Source of the DNA: Burkholderiales bacterium
GTDB lineage: Bacteria; Pseudomonadota; Gammaproteobacteria; Burkholderiales; WYBJ01
Direction of reading: 5' to 3'
Length of the DNA stretch: 64,000 nucleotides
Assembly (NCBI GenBank): GCA_020848435.1
Contig: JADLAC010000029.1
Coordinates: 38,062-102,061 of the forward strand
The notes beneath the pieces are model-generated. The model was given only the letters and a program-made list of their open reading frames with translations. It was not told where the DNA came from and did no database searches. Below are positions 1 through 9,557 of this stretch, piece by piece; within the stretch, counting starts at the first letter, position 1; every line of letters starts with the position of its first letter. Both the position numbers and the translations under genes were made by a program.

Positions 1-2
1 TG

Positions 3-872
3 ATCTCCTTGGTCACGTTCTTGCTGGCGGTGATCTCGCTTGCGACCAAGGGATTGCACTTCGGCGTGGACTTCACCGGCGGCACGGTGATGGAGGTGAG
101 CTACCAGGCCCCCGCCGATCTCGGCAGCATCCGCGATGCCGTGGCGAAGCTCGGCCTCACCGACGTGGCGGTGCAGAACTTCGGCAGCGCTCGCGACGTG
201 CTGATTCGCTTGCCGGTGAGGCAGGACGTCTCCGGCGCGAAGCTCTCGGAGACCGTGATGGAGTCGCTGCGCAAGCTCGATGCATCCGTGGAGCTGCGCC
301 GGGTCGAGTTCGTCGGGCCACAGGTCGGCAAGGAGCTGGTCGAAAACGGCGCGCTCGCATTGCTGTTCGTGTCGATCGGCATCGTGCTCTATCTCTGGTT
401 CCGTTTCGAGTGGAAGTTCGGCCTTGCCGCCATCATTGCCAACTTGCACGATGTCATCATCATCCTGGGATTCTTCTCGTTCTTCCAATGGGAGTTTTCG
501 TTGCCGGTGTTGGCGGCGGTGCTCGCCGTGCTTGGCTATTCGGTGAACGAATCGGTCGTGGTGTTCGACCGGATACGCGAGAATTTCCGCAAGATGCGCC
601 GCGCGTCGGTGCCGGAGATCATCGACAACGCGATCACGCGCACCATGTCGCGGACCATCATCACCCACGGCAGCACGCAGATGATGGTCACCTCCATGCT
701 CTTCTTCGGCGGCGAGACCTTGTTCTACTTCGCCCTCGCGCTCACCATCGGCATTCTTTTCGGTATCTACTCGTCGGTTCTGGTCGCAAGCCCCATCGTG
801 ATGTGGCTCGGCATCCGGCGCGAGGACCTGGTCAAGCCGGAAAAGAAACCGCAAGCCGATGCGGTCGTGTAG
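3..872 (+). CDS. secF: SecF, protein translocase subunit (5' end cut by window edge)
   Basis: C-terminal 289 residues of SecF, the inner-membrane partner of SecD that uses the proton motive force to help SecYEG complete protein export. The frame is open to the first base, so the start and first transmembrane helix lie upstream. Visible are the periplasmic loop opening with the family motif GVDFTGGTVMEV, a following membrane block (ALLFVSIGIVLYLWFRFEWK), and the conserved segment GYSVNESVVVFDRIRENFR with TMSRTIITHGST. SecF proteins are about 310-320 aa, so little is missing. A secD gene would be expected just upstream. Family assignment is firm. Confidence 0.95.
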   Translation: MSLVTFLLAVISLATKGLHFGVDFTGGTVMEVSYQAPADLGSIRDAVAKLGLTDVAVQNFGSARDVLIRLPVRQDVSGAKLSETVMESLRKLDASVELRRVEFVGPQVGKELVENGALALLFVSIGIVLYLWFRFEWKFGLAAIIANLHDVIIILGFFSFFQWEFSLPVLAAVLAVLGYSVNESVVVFDRIRENFRKMRRASVPEIIDNAITRTMSRTIITHGSTQMMVTSMLFFGGETLFYFALALTIGILFGIYSSVLVASPIVMWLGIRREDLVKPEKKPQADAVV

Positions 873-998
873 CGCGATGGGCGGTTTCGCGTCCGCGGCC
901 TTGCGCGCCCGGACGTTTCGTCAGGCCGGCCCGAGCATCATGCCGCCGCCCGATGAATCCCGATGAATCAACCCGGACAGTCATAGCAAGCACTCGAC

Positions 999-1640
999 GT
1001 GGACCTCATCGCCCAGTTCATCGATATCGTCCTGCACCTCGACAAGCACCTCGTCTGGGTGGTGCAGAACTACGGCGCCTATGTCTATGTCCTGCTGTTC
1101 GCCATCATCTTCTGCGAAACCGGATTGGTGATCACGCCGTTCTTGCCGGGCGATTCGCTGCTGTTCGTCGCCGGCACGCTCGCCGCGACCGGCCACATGG
1201 ATGTCCATGGGCTGTTCGCCGCGCTTTGCCTGGCCTCCTTCCTGGGCGACAACACCAATTATTGGGTTGGACGTTTCGTCGGGCCGCGGGTGTTTCGCAG
1301 TAGCAACTCGCGCTTGCTCAATCGAGCGCACTTGGCGAGGACGCACGCGTTCTACGAGCGTCATGGCGGCAAGACGATCGTGATCGCGCGTTTCATGCCG
1401 ATCGTGCGCACCTTCGCGCCCTTTGTGGCCGGAATCGGGCGCATGAGCTACGGCCATTTCCTGGCCTACAGCGCGGCCGGAAGCGTGTTCTGGATCAGCT
1501 TTTTCGTCTACGGCGGTTACCTGTTCGGCAACCTGCCCGTCATCAAGCAGAACCTGAGCTGGTTCATCATCGCGATCGTGCTGATCAGCGTCATGCCCGG
1601 TGCGATCGCCTGGATGCGCGCGCGCTTGGCAACGCGCTAA
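999..1640 (+). CDS. DedA-family membrane protein
   Basis: Integral membrane protein of 213 aa in the DedA (SNARE-associated/VTT) family. DedA proteins are linked to lipid-carrier (undecaprenyl phosphate) or phospholipid flipping and membrane homeostasis. Supporting motifs are FCETGLVITPFLPGDSLLF near residue 38, the GDNTNYWVGR segment around residue 83, and RFMPIVRTFAPFVAG around residue 130, followed by two C-terminal hydrophobic helices. The start is GTG. The stop lies only 24 bases from the convergent thioredoxin-like gene. The exact substrate cannot be read from sequence. Confidence 0.9.
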   Translation: MDLIAQFIDIVLHLDKHLVWVVQNYGAYVYVLLFAIIFCETGLVITPFLPGDSLLFVAGTLAATGHMDVHGLFAALCLASFLGDNTNYWVGRFVGPRVFRSSNSRLLNRAHLARTHAFYERHGGKTIVIARFMPIVRTFAPFVAGIGRMSYGHFLAYSAAGSVFWISFFVYGGYLFGNLPVIKQNLSWFIIAIVLISVMPGAIAWMRARLATR

Positions 1641-1664
1641 GGGGCGACGCCTGCCCGATCCCGA

Positions 1665-2516
1665 TCAGTACAGGGCCGCTGACAACAGGCGCCGATACCT
1701 GGACACCAGGTCGCCCTGGCCGCCGAGCAGGTTGAACACCTCGATCAGAGTCTTGCGGCCGATGTCGTCGCGGAACTTGCGGTCGGCGCGCACGATTGCC
1801 ATGAGCTGCTCCAGCGCGGGCTCGTACGCCTGGCCTTGGACATAGTGGCGAGCCAGCTCGAGGCGAGCGTCCAGATCGTTGGGGTTGGCGTCGATGCGCC
1901 GGGCGAGCGCGGCAGGGTCCTGAGCGGTGCCTTGGGCGAAGGCCAACTGGGCCTTCAGCGCCGCGACGCGCGGCTCATCCAGGCTGAGCGGGCTCAAGTC
2001 CTCCAAGGCGGCTTGTGCGCCCTCGATCCGGCCGAGGCGCGCCAGGACGTCGATGCGATCGATCTTCGCGGCCTCGTTGCGCGGGTCGAGCGCAAGCGCC
2101 GCGTCGAGTGCCTCGATAGCCTTGTCCGTCTGTCCGGCCGCCAGCAATGCGGCCGCCTCGGCGCGGGTGATTTCCGAAGGAGAAGGCAGGATGCGCTCGA
2201 TGAACGAGCGCACCTGGGACTCGGGCAACGCCCCCACGAACTCGTCGACCAGCTTGCCGCCGACCACCGCCTTGACGGCCGGTATGCCCCGCACGCCGAA
2301 GCTGGCCGCGAGGTCCTGGTTCTCATCCGAGTTGATCTTCGCCAGCGTGAAACGGCCCGCATACTCATCCGCCAGCTTTTCCAGGATGGGCGTGAGCGCC
2401 CGGCAAGGTGCGCACCACGGCGCCCAGAAGTCCACGACCACGGGTGCCCGCTGCGAGCCCTCGAGCACGACATCGCGGAAATTGTCGGACCCTACGTCTA
2501 TGGAATGAGCGGCCAT
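1665..2516 (-). CDS. cnoX: Thioredoxin-TPR protein of the CnoX/YbbN family
   Basis: 283-aa cytoplasmic protein with an N-terminal thioredoxin domain (about residues 8-110) and a C-terminal tetratricopeptide region. The active site is WCAPC with Cys35 and Cys38, so it is an intact CxxC. E. coli CnoX has lost the first cysteine, whereas forms retaining CxxC have been described as redox-active holdases. The cis-Pro motif RGIPAVKAV is present. The C-terminal part contains the leucine/alanine-rich repeat region typical of YbbN, including NPNDLDARLELARHYV. It faces the DedA gene tail to tail. Expected role: protection of clients from aggregation under oxidant stress and transfer to chaperones. Function is inferred from family. 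Confidence 0.88.
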   Translation of the reverse strand: MAAHSIDVGSDNFRDVVLEGSQRAPVVVDFWAPWCAPCRALTPILEKLADEYAGRFTLAKINSDENQDLAASFGVRGIPAVKAVVGGKLVDEFVGALPESQVRSFIERILPSPSEITRAEAAALLAAGQTDKAIEALDAALALDPRNEAAKIDRIDVLARLGRIEGAQAALEDLSPLSLDEPRVAALKAQLAFAQGTAQDPAALARRIDANPNDLDARLELARHYVQGQAYEPALEQLMAIVRADRKFRDDIGRKTLIEVFNLLGGQGDLVSRYRRLLSAALY

Positions 2517-2584
2517 GCCACTGTCCTCGCGATCTTCGAGTCTACAGGCTGCCGGGCGCGCCGATGAAGGAGCGCCTTGGGGGA

Positions 2585-3982
<1,398 letters not shown>

Positions 3983-3999
3983 TTATCACGCGAAGCGAT

Positions 4000-4015
4000 T
4001 GGCACATCGCTTGCT
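4000..4015 (+). promoter_or_regulatory. Sigma54-type (-24/-12) promoter candidate
   Basis: The bases TGGCAC at 4000-4005, then five bases, then TTGCT at 4011-4015 match the RpoN consensus TGGCAC-N5-TTGCW at every defined position. The predicted start of transcription is near 4025-4028. A GTG start codon preceded by GGGAG follows at 4051, so placement and direction fit the small gene downstream. An activator-binding site would be expected upstream, inside the purB leader; I did not identify one. Confidence 0.6.
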
Positions 4016-4050
4016 CGATACTTCGGAGCAAGCATCGTGGGAGTGAATCA

Positions 4051-4284
4051 GTGCGAACAATCGAAGTTTTCCGCGGCAGCTCGAACGAAAGCAATATGCC
4101 GGCGGCCTTCATGAACGGTTTTGCCGACGGGCAAACGGCCCGTGCCAACAATGACGCCTTGACAGCGTATCTGCGGGTCGGCATCGACGACTATGCCAAG
4201 GGGTTTCGCGCCGGATTCTTCGCCCGCGCCAATTCTTCCCGAGTCGCGGAGCGCCCGGTGCGGCGTAACGTGGTCAACCTGTAG
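4051..4284 (+). CDS. Small protein of unknown function (77 aa)
   Basis: Not recognised. The GTG at 4051 is chosen because GGGAG lies a few bases upstream. The frame is also open back to 3976, but that would run through the sigma54-like promoter. The product starts VRTIEVFRGSS and contains a central stretch MPAAFMNGFADGQTARANND followed by YLRVGIDDYAKGFRAGFF. The repeated 'GF-A-G' pattern (MNGFADGQ, AKGFRAGF) suggests two similar helical segments. No signal peptide, cysteines or membrane helix are visible. Coding status is supported by the promoter, the ribosome site and the lack of an alternative reading on the other strand, but not by recognised homology. Confidence 0.55.
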   Translation: MRTIEVFRGSSNESNMPAAFMNGFADGQTARANNDALTAYLRVGIDDYAKGFRAGFFARANSSRVAERPVRRNVVNL

Positions 4285-4413
4285 TCGAACCGGCGGCAGA
4301 TACGTTGGCGCTTCGACGTCCATCTCGTGCACCTGGTTAATCTGAACTTGTAACGGCACATGCCGCTCCCCGTGACAGAGCAGCACCCGGCATCGTAAGA
4401 CCAGCGCGTACGT

Positions 4414-4743
4414 TTACGGCGCGCGATCCGAGGGCTCGGCCGGCGCGAAGAAGGACGCGCCGCAATTCGTACAGGCCGGCGGTAGCTCGATTCGGGGCTG
4501 GAATCGTATCCGCTCACCACAGCTCGGACAGGCACCGCGGCGCATGTTGCACAGCGCCAGCCCGGTGATGGCCGCAAGCGCCGTACCCAACAATGCCTCG
4601 ACCGCTGCCGGCAGCGCCACGCCGGCGAGCAGTGCCAGGACACCCAGTGCGGCGAGCATGGTCACGATCCACAACCGGACGACGCTGCGCCGCCAGCGCT
4701 GAATCCCGGCGATCTGCGCCGATCGTTCGTCGTCGAGCTGCAT
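4414..4743 (-). CDS. Small membrane protein with C-terminal zinc ribbon
   Basis: 109-aa protein. After a charged N-terminus (residues 1-20) come two adjacent hydrophobic segments (LWIVTMLAALGVLALLAGVA and AAVEALLGTALAAITGLAL). These are followed by a cytosolic zinc-ribbon-like domain with paired cysteines CPSC and CTNC about 20 residues apart (four ligands). The ATG at 4743 is preferred over an in-frame GTG at 4758. The function is unknown; such ribbons are common in small membrane adaptors. The gene is downstream of the MmgE/PrpD gene on the same strand with a gap of about 195 bp, so linkage is uncertain. Confidence 0.6.
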   Translation of the reverse strand: MQLDDERSAQIAGIQRWRRSVVRLWIVTMLAALGVLALLAGVALPAAVEALLGTALAAITGLALCNMRRGACPSCGERIRFQPRIELPPACTNCGASFFAPAEPSDRAP

Positions 4744-4937
4744 CTCGGCGCCCCGCACGCGCTGCCGGTCAAGTCGTGCTCATGCGCTCGGGTGCGATCG
4801 CGGCAAGCAGGCGCCGATCTGTCGCCAACGCCACCGAGCCCTGCTCAGCGCCGATACGCCCCTCCGGCACGCCCGAGCGCTCGTAAGGGCGAAGCCGCGG
4901 ACAATCCATTACGTCGTTACTGATCGCTACCGGGCTA

Positions 4938-6335
4938 TCAACGGACAAGGAGGCGCGCGATGCCCGCGGCATCGTCGAGCTTGTCCAGACCGAGAACGGC
5001 GTCGCGCAACGCCTCCACCTGTTGATTCGGAAAGACATGGCGCGCGAGCTTCTCGAACTTCTCCACCACGTCGGCTTCGCTGGCGAACTTGTGCTCGGAG
5101 CCGCGTGGCGCTTCCACCGTGCGCGACATGCGCTTGCCGTTCTTCAAGTGGACCTCGACGCGGACCATGTGGCGATACGTGGAGCCCCGTGCGGTGATCT
5201 CAGGATCGTGCCGGACCTCGATCTTCTCGGCGAGCGCCATGCGGGCGGGATCGGCCACGCAGGATTCCGGGAACTGGTCGACGAACACATCGCCCTCGAG
5301 CAGCAGCGTCGCCACGCAGAACGGCAGATTGAGCTGAGCCGAGGTCAAACCCTGCGGCTGGTATTTCCAGCCGACATGATCCATCGTGACTTGCGAGCCA
5401 TGCACGACGATGCGCTCGATATCATCCGGCCCGTAGCGCTGCTCGGTCTGCATGTCGCGCAGCGCGTCGAGCGTCGTATGGTTGCTGCCCACGCAGGAGT
5501 AGAACTTCAGCGCCACCCCCATCGTCTCCCAGCGCTGGCCGAGCCCGGCCACCAGCTTGGCCCGATCGAATCGGTCCGTGGAGCGCGAGAAGGTCGTACA
5601 GAAGCCGCCGTACTCGGACTCGAACACGTTCACGATCCCGGTGAATCCGCCGGCCGCGAGCAGCGCGCCGTAGAGGCCGCTTTGCGAGGAGCGGCCCGCG
5701 TGCATGCGCTTGACCATCGCGCCGTATTGCGCCGCCATGAGCCCGGCCGATTGCGTGCCCGTAATGCCGAGGGCATGGACCGTGCGGTCGGCATCCAGAC
5801 GCAGCGCTCGGGCTGCCCCGGCAGCCGCGGAGAACACGCCGACGGTGGCGCCGGAGTGCCAGCCTTGGCCGATGTGCTCCTGGCCCATGCACATGCCGAC
5901 CCGAGGGCCCGTCTCGTAGCCCGCCACCGCGGCGGTCAGGAACTCCTTGCCGCTCATCCCGGGCTTCATTTCGGCGATCGCGATCAGCGCCGGCAGCGTC
6001 ACGGCGCCGACGTGCAGCACGCCGACCCGATGAACGTCGTCCAACTCGAAGCCCTGCACCAGCGAGCCGTTGGCGAGCGCCGCATGCGGCGCGGACAGCC
6101 GCACCGCTGTGCCCCATACCGCCGCGCCGGGCGAGGTATCGACCCCTTTCAGCGTGTCGATCAGGATCCGGCTCCACGGCAAATCGGCGCCGTAGACGGC
6201 GCAGCCGAGCGAATCCAGGATCAGCAGCTTGATACGCGCGAGCACCTGCTCCGGAATCGCGTCATAGCGCAGTCCGGAAATGAACTCGGCCAAGCCGCGG
6301 GTATAGCGATTGTCGCTGCCGCTATCGTGCGCCAT
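4938..6335 (-). CDS. MmgE/PrpD family protein
   Basis: 465-aa member of the MmgE/PrpD family, which includes 2-methylcitrate dehydratase, cis-aconitate decarboxylase and related enzymes. The N-terminal helical domain shows the family signature LILDSLGCAVYG (about residues 30-41), then ANGSLVQGFELDDVH, GYETGPRVGMCMG and HSGATVGVFSAAAGAARAL. The later segments VAGLGQRWE and LKFYSCVGSNHTTLDAL are also typical. The ATG at 6335 is preceded by GAGGAC at a good distance. The substrate cannot be deduced because no prp or citrate-cycle genes flank it. It lies just downstream of tRNA-Sec on the same strand. Confidence 0.88.
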   Translation of the reverse strand: MAHDSGSDNRYTRGLAEFISGLRYDAIPEQVLARIKLLILDSLGCAVYGADLPWSRILIDTLKGVDTSPGAAVWGTAVRLSAPHAALANGSLVQGFELDDVHRVGVLHVGAVTLPALIAIAEMKPGMSGKEFLTAAVAGYETGPRVGMCMGQEHIGQGWHSGATVGVFSAAAGAARALRLDADRTVHALGITGTQSAGLMAAQYGAMVKRMHAGRSSQSGLYGALLAAGGFTGIVNVFESEYGGFCTTFSRSTDRFDRAKLVAGLGQRWETMGVALKFYSCVGSNHTTLDALRDMQTEQRYGPDDIERIVVHGSQVTMDHVGWKYQPQGLTSAQLNLPFCVATLLLEGDVFVDQFPESCVADPARMALAEKIEVRHDPEITARGSTYRHMVRVEVHLKNGKRMSRTVEAPRGSEHKFASEADVVEKFEKLARHVFPNQQVEALRDAVLGLDKLDDAAGIARLLVR

Positions 6336-6423
6336 TGATGTCCTCGAGAGAACTGACGGGTCGTGGGAACAGAGTGCGGCTCGCGCGGCAGGACCGTGGG
6401 CCGCCGGCGCGCACCGGGAAAAT

Positions 6424-6518
6424 TGGCGGAAGAGAGTGGGAGTCGAACCCACAAAGGACCGTCAACGGCCCCCACCGGGTTTGAAGTCCGGCCACCCCAC
6501 CGGGGACGCTTCTCTTCC
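6424..6518 (-). tRNA. selC: tRNA-Sec, anticodon TCA
   Basis: 95-nt selenocysteine tRNA. The acceptor stem pairs eight bases (GGAAGAGA with TCTCTTCC), longer than the usual seven, followed by discriminator G and encoded CCA. The anticodon loop carries TCA (plus-strand bases 6482-6484) in the context GGACTTCAAACCC. There is a long variable arm (GGGCCGT/ACGGTCC-like stem) and a T arm GTGGG-TTCGACT-CCCAC. These traits separate tRNA-Sec from tRNA-Ser and from suppressors. It lies on the same strand as selA and selB, 102 bp downstream of the thioredoxin-reductase-like gene. Confidence 0.97.
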
Positions 6519-6620
6519 GTGTCGTTGCCCAGCGCGAGACCCCGGTCCCGAGGGCACGCGCGAAGCGACCATCGTATTGTAACCGGCCTCCGGCGCGTGC
6601 GGCGCGTTTCGTAGTCGCGA

Positions 6621-7523
6621 TCAGCCGGCCAGCGTTCGGGCCGCATTCTCGGCTGCCGAGCGCGCCTCGCGCACTGCGTCGACCAGCTTGCCGCTATAGC
6701 CGGCGCGCACCGCCCCGGCGGCGAATATCCGCGGTATCGCGGTTTGAAAGCTTGCGTCGGTCTCGATCGCACCTGCGGCGTCGCGCTTGATATCCGCGGG
6801 CGCGATTTCGGAGTTGGGCGTGAGGCCAACGAACACGAACACGCCGGCGCAATCGATCCGGCTCTTGGCGCCGTCGGCGGCGCGAATCGTCACGCCTTCG
6901 ACGGTAGTGCCGCCGAGTATCTCCTCGACCTGAACGCCGGCTCGGATCGACACGTTCGGCAGGGCACGCACCCGCTCCGCGAGAACACCGCTCGCCCGCG
7001 GCACTGCACCGCGCAGCAACACCGTGACGCTGCCGGCGTAATGCGCCAGCGCCGCGGCTTCCTGGAATGCGGCATCGCCGCCGCCGACTACCACCACGTG
7101 CTCTCCCTGGAACATCGGACCGTCGCAATCGGCGCACTGCGAAACGCCGCGGTGGTCGAACTCCTCTTCGCCCCGGACGCCGAGCTTCTTCATCCTGGCA
7201 CCCGTTGCGATCACGACCGCGCGTGCCCGGTACTCGCCGGAATCGGCCACTACCTTGACCTCGGTGGCGCCGGCTTCGATCGCGCTCACCGTGCCGCCGA
7301 GGTTTTCGACCCCGGCCGCGGCATTGGACTCCATCAATGCCGCCGCGATATCGACCCCCGAGGCTTGCTCGTCGTAGCCCTCCAGCTCGGCGATATTGAT
7401 GACCAGCCCGCCGAACAGGTTTCCTTCCGTGGTCGCGGTCTTCAGGCCCAGCGATGCCGCATGGCGCGCGCATGCGAGGCCGGTGATGCCTTCGCCCACC
7501 ACGATCAGATCGTATGTGCTCAC
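6621..7523 (-). CDS. Thioredoxin-reductase-like FAD/NAD(P) flavoprotein
   Basis: 300-aa pyridine-nucleotide-disulfide oxidoreductase of the low-molecular-weight thioredoxin reductase fold. It has an N-terminal FAD-binding GEGITG motif (residues 10-15, first Gly varied from GxGxxG), a central redox pair CADC (Cys130 and Cys133) in the NADPH domain, a second nucleotide motif VVVGGGDAAFQEA, and a C-terminal FAD segment RIFAAGAVRAGYSGKLVDAV. Length is slightly under typical TrxB (about 315 aa). It sits between selB and tRNA-Sec, 81 bp after selB and on the same strand, so co-transcription with selAB is likely. Whether it reduces thioredoxin, the selenoprotein at 12848-13600 or something else is not known. 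Confidence 0.85.
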   Translation of the reverse strand: MSTYDLIVVGEGITGLACARHAASLGLKTATTEGNLFGGLVINIAELEGYDEQASGVDIAAALMESNAAAGVENLGGTVSAIEAGATEVKVVADSGEYRARAVVIATGARMKKLGVRGEEEFDHRGVSQCADCDGPMFQGEHVVVVGGGDAAFQEAAALAHYAGSVTVLLRGAVPRASGVLAERVRALPNVSIRAGVQVEEILGGTTVEGVTIRAADGAKSRIDCAGVFVFVGLTPNSEIAPADIKRDAAGAIETDASFQTAIPRIFAAGAVRAGYSGKLVDAVREARSAAENAARTLAG

Positions 7524-7604
7524 GTCGTTCTCCTGTGATTCAGTGCCCTGAGCTGGGAATCTGCAGCGTTGGCCATGTCAGCGACGAACCTCGGACTCAG
7601 GACA

Positions 7605-9557
7605 CTACGGCTTGGCGCGGCCCGCGCCGGCCGCCGCGGCAGCCAGCGCCTGGTCGAGCGGGCGGCGTATCCTGCGCGCGTCGCCGAGCCTTTGGGTGTA
7701 ACCGATGCGGTCGAAGTATTCCAGGACTTCGATCGAAAGCTTGCGGCTGGCGCCGCAGCGATCGCGGTAATCGGCCGCCGTGAACTGGCCGTTGGGCTTG
7801 GCGCCGGCGGTATTCGCGGCAATCTGCGCCAGCCGCTCGATGGTGTTGCGAAGCATGAACCGATCGACCATGACCTTGATCGGTTCTCCGCCGCGGCTTT
7901 TGCGGTGCAGGAAGTCGCTTACCGCCTTTTCGGACAAACGCAACTGCTCGGCGATTTCCTTCACCGTGGGGGGCAGGGGCGTGTCCTTCTGCAAGCACGG
8001 CAGGACGCGCTGCCACAACTTTTCGTCCTCTGGATTCGAGGTCGCATCGTGCCCAGGCCGGCGGATGCGCGTGCCGGCCAATTCCACTTTGCCCGCCTGG
8101 GCCAGCTCGCGCACGATCTGGCTCAGCGCCCAATCCGGGACGCGCGTTTGGATGTGCTGCGGCAGGCCCGCCAGCTCGAGACCGAGCGACTTGGGATCGT
8201 CGCGATGCAAGCGCGTGACCGCCGCCACGATCGAATCCGCGAGCTGGTTCTTCCGGGCCGCGGCGAGGCCGATGCGCTCGCCCCGTCCGAGCACCGCCAG
8301 CTCGCATTTCAGGTACAACGCCGCCGCGCTCGACTGGTCGAGATTGAACGCGGCCTCGAATTTGCCCAGATCGATACCGTCAGCGCTGGCGGCGCTCAGC
8401 GCGCGCAATGCATCTTCCGCGGAATCGGCCGACAACGCCGCGACCACCTCCAGCCGCGCGCTGGAATTGCGACGCACCGCGGGTGCGAACGGATCGACCA
8501 CCGTGCCCCCGCCGATGGTGCGCGTCGCCGACTGGTCGCGCAGGATGAAGCGATCGCCGTGCAGACAGGCGATGGGACGCTCCAGGATGATCTGCGCCAC
8601 GCGGCTGGCCCCGGGTGCGATCGATTCGCCGCGGCGAACAGCGACGCGCGCGGTAACGGCTTCCGTTCCGAGGTGAAAATGCACCGGTGTCCAATGCGCG
8701 AGCGGCTCCTTTTCCGCCGCCAGGACCTTCACCTGGGCATCGATGCGACGGGTGGGCCGATGGATGGTCTCATCCAGCACCCAATCGCCGCGCCGAACCT
8801 GCTCCTTGTCGAGCTTCTCGCCCGTCAGATTGAGCGCGCAACGGCGGCCGGCGCTGACCTCGCCGGCCGCCTTGCCGTGGACCTGTATGCCGCGGACCCG
8901 CACCGGAATGCCCGCCGGCGAGATCATCAACCGGTCGCCGATCTTGACCTGGCCATTGAAGACGGTACCCGTGACCACCGTACCGCTGCCGGAGATGCTG
9001 AATACCCGATCGATGGCGTAACGGAAACGCCGCCCCTGCGTTTCGCGCGCCTGGATGTTGCGCGCTTCTTCGAACAATCGGGCGCGCAGCTCATCGATGC
9101 CGCTGCCGCTCAGTGCCGAAACGGGCAGCACGCTGGCGGCATGCAGCGTGGTGCCGGCCAGCAGGCGCTGCACCGACTCCGTGACCTCGCGCACCCGTGC
9201 CTCGCCCACGCGATCGACCTTGTTGACGACCGCGATGCCACGCGAGATGTTCAGCAGGTCGAGAATCTGCAGGTGTTCCACGGTTTGCGGCATGACGCCA
9301 TCATCGGCGGCGACGACCAGCAGCGCCAGGTCGATGCCGCACACTCCCGCCAGCATGTTGCGGACGAATCGCTCGTGACCGGGCACATCGACGAAGCCGA
9401 GTAGGCCGCCCTCGGGCGTGGGCACATAAGCGAAGCCGATGTCGATCGAGATGCCGCGGCTTTTCTCTTCCGGCAGGCGATCGGTGTCGACCCCGGAAAG
9501 CGCCTTGACGAGCAGCGTCTTGCCGTGATCGATGTGGCCGGCGGTCGCGACGATCAT
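7605..9557 (-). CDS. selB: Selenocysteine-specific translation elongation factor SelB
   Basis: 650-aa specialised GTPase that carries Sec-tRNA-Sec to UGA codons marked by a SECIS hairpin. The N-terminal EF-Tu-like domain has G1 GHIDHGKT at residues 7-14, the switch region EEKSRGISIDIGFA, DVPGHERFVRNMLAG and NKVD. Beta-barrel domains follow. The C-terminal third (about residues 400-650) contains the repeated winged-helix units that bind SECIS RNA. The start ATG overlaps the selA stop by 4 bp (ATGA), so the two genes are translationally coupled. Length is close to E. coli SelB (614 aa). Confidence 0.97.
   Translation of the reverse strand: MIVATAGHIDHGKTLLVKALSGVDTDRLPEEKSRGISIDIGFAYVPTPEGGLLGFVDVPGHERFVRNMLAGVCGIDLALLVVAADDGVMPQTVEHLQILDLLNISRGIAVVNKVDRVGEARVREVTESVQRLLAGTTLHAASVLPVSALSGSGIDELRARLFEEARNIQARETQGRRFRYAIDRVFSISGSGTVVTGTVFNGQVKIGDRLMISPAGIPVRVRGIQVHGKAAGEVSAGRRCALNLTGEKLDKEQVRRGDWVLDETIHRPTRRIDAQVKVLAAEKEPLAHWTPVHFHLGTEAVTARVAVRRGESIAPGASRVAQIILERPIACLHGDRFILRDQSATRTIGGGTVVDPFAPAVRRNSSARLEVVAALSADSAEDALRALSAASADGIDLGKFEAAFNLDQSSAAALYLKCELAVLGRGERIGLAAARKNQLADSIVAAVTRLHRDDPKSLGLELAGLPQHIQTRVPDWALSQIVRELAQAGKVELAGTRIRRPGHDATSNPEDEKLWQRVLPCLQKDTPLPPTVKEIAEQLRLSEKAVSDFLHRKSRGGEPIKVMVDRFMLRNTIERLAQIAANTAGAKPNGQFTAADYRDRCGASRKLSIEVLEYFDRIGYTQRLGDARRIRRPLDQALAAAAAGAGRAKP

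Noticed and set aside
7569..9404. 611-codon open frame antisense to selB
   Set aside because: This is a composition artefact of GC-rich DNA. selB on the other strand is fully supported by motifs; the antisense product is Arg/Ala-rich with no domain.
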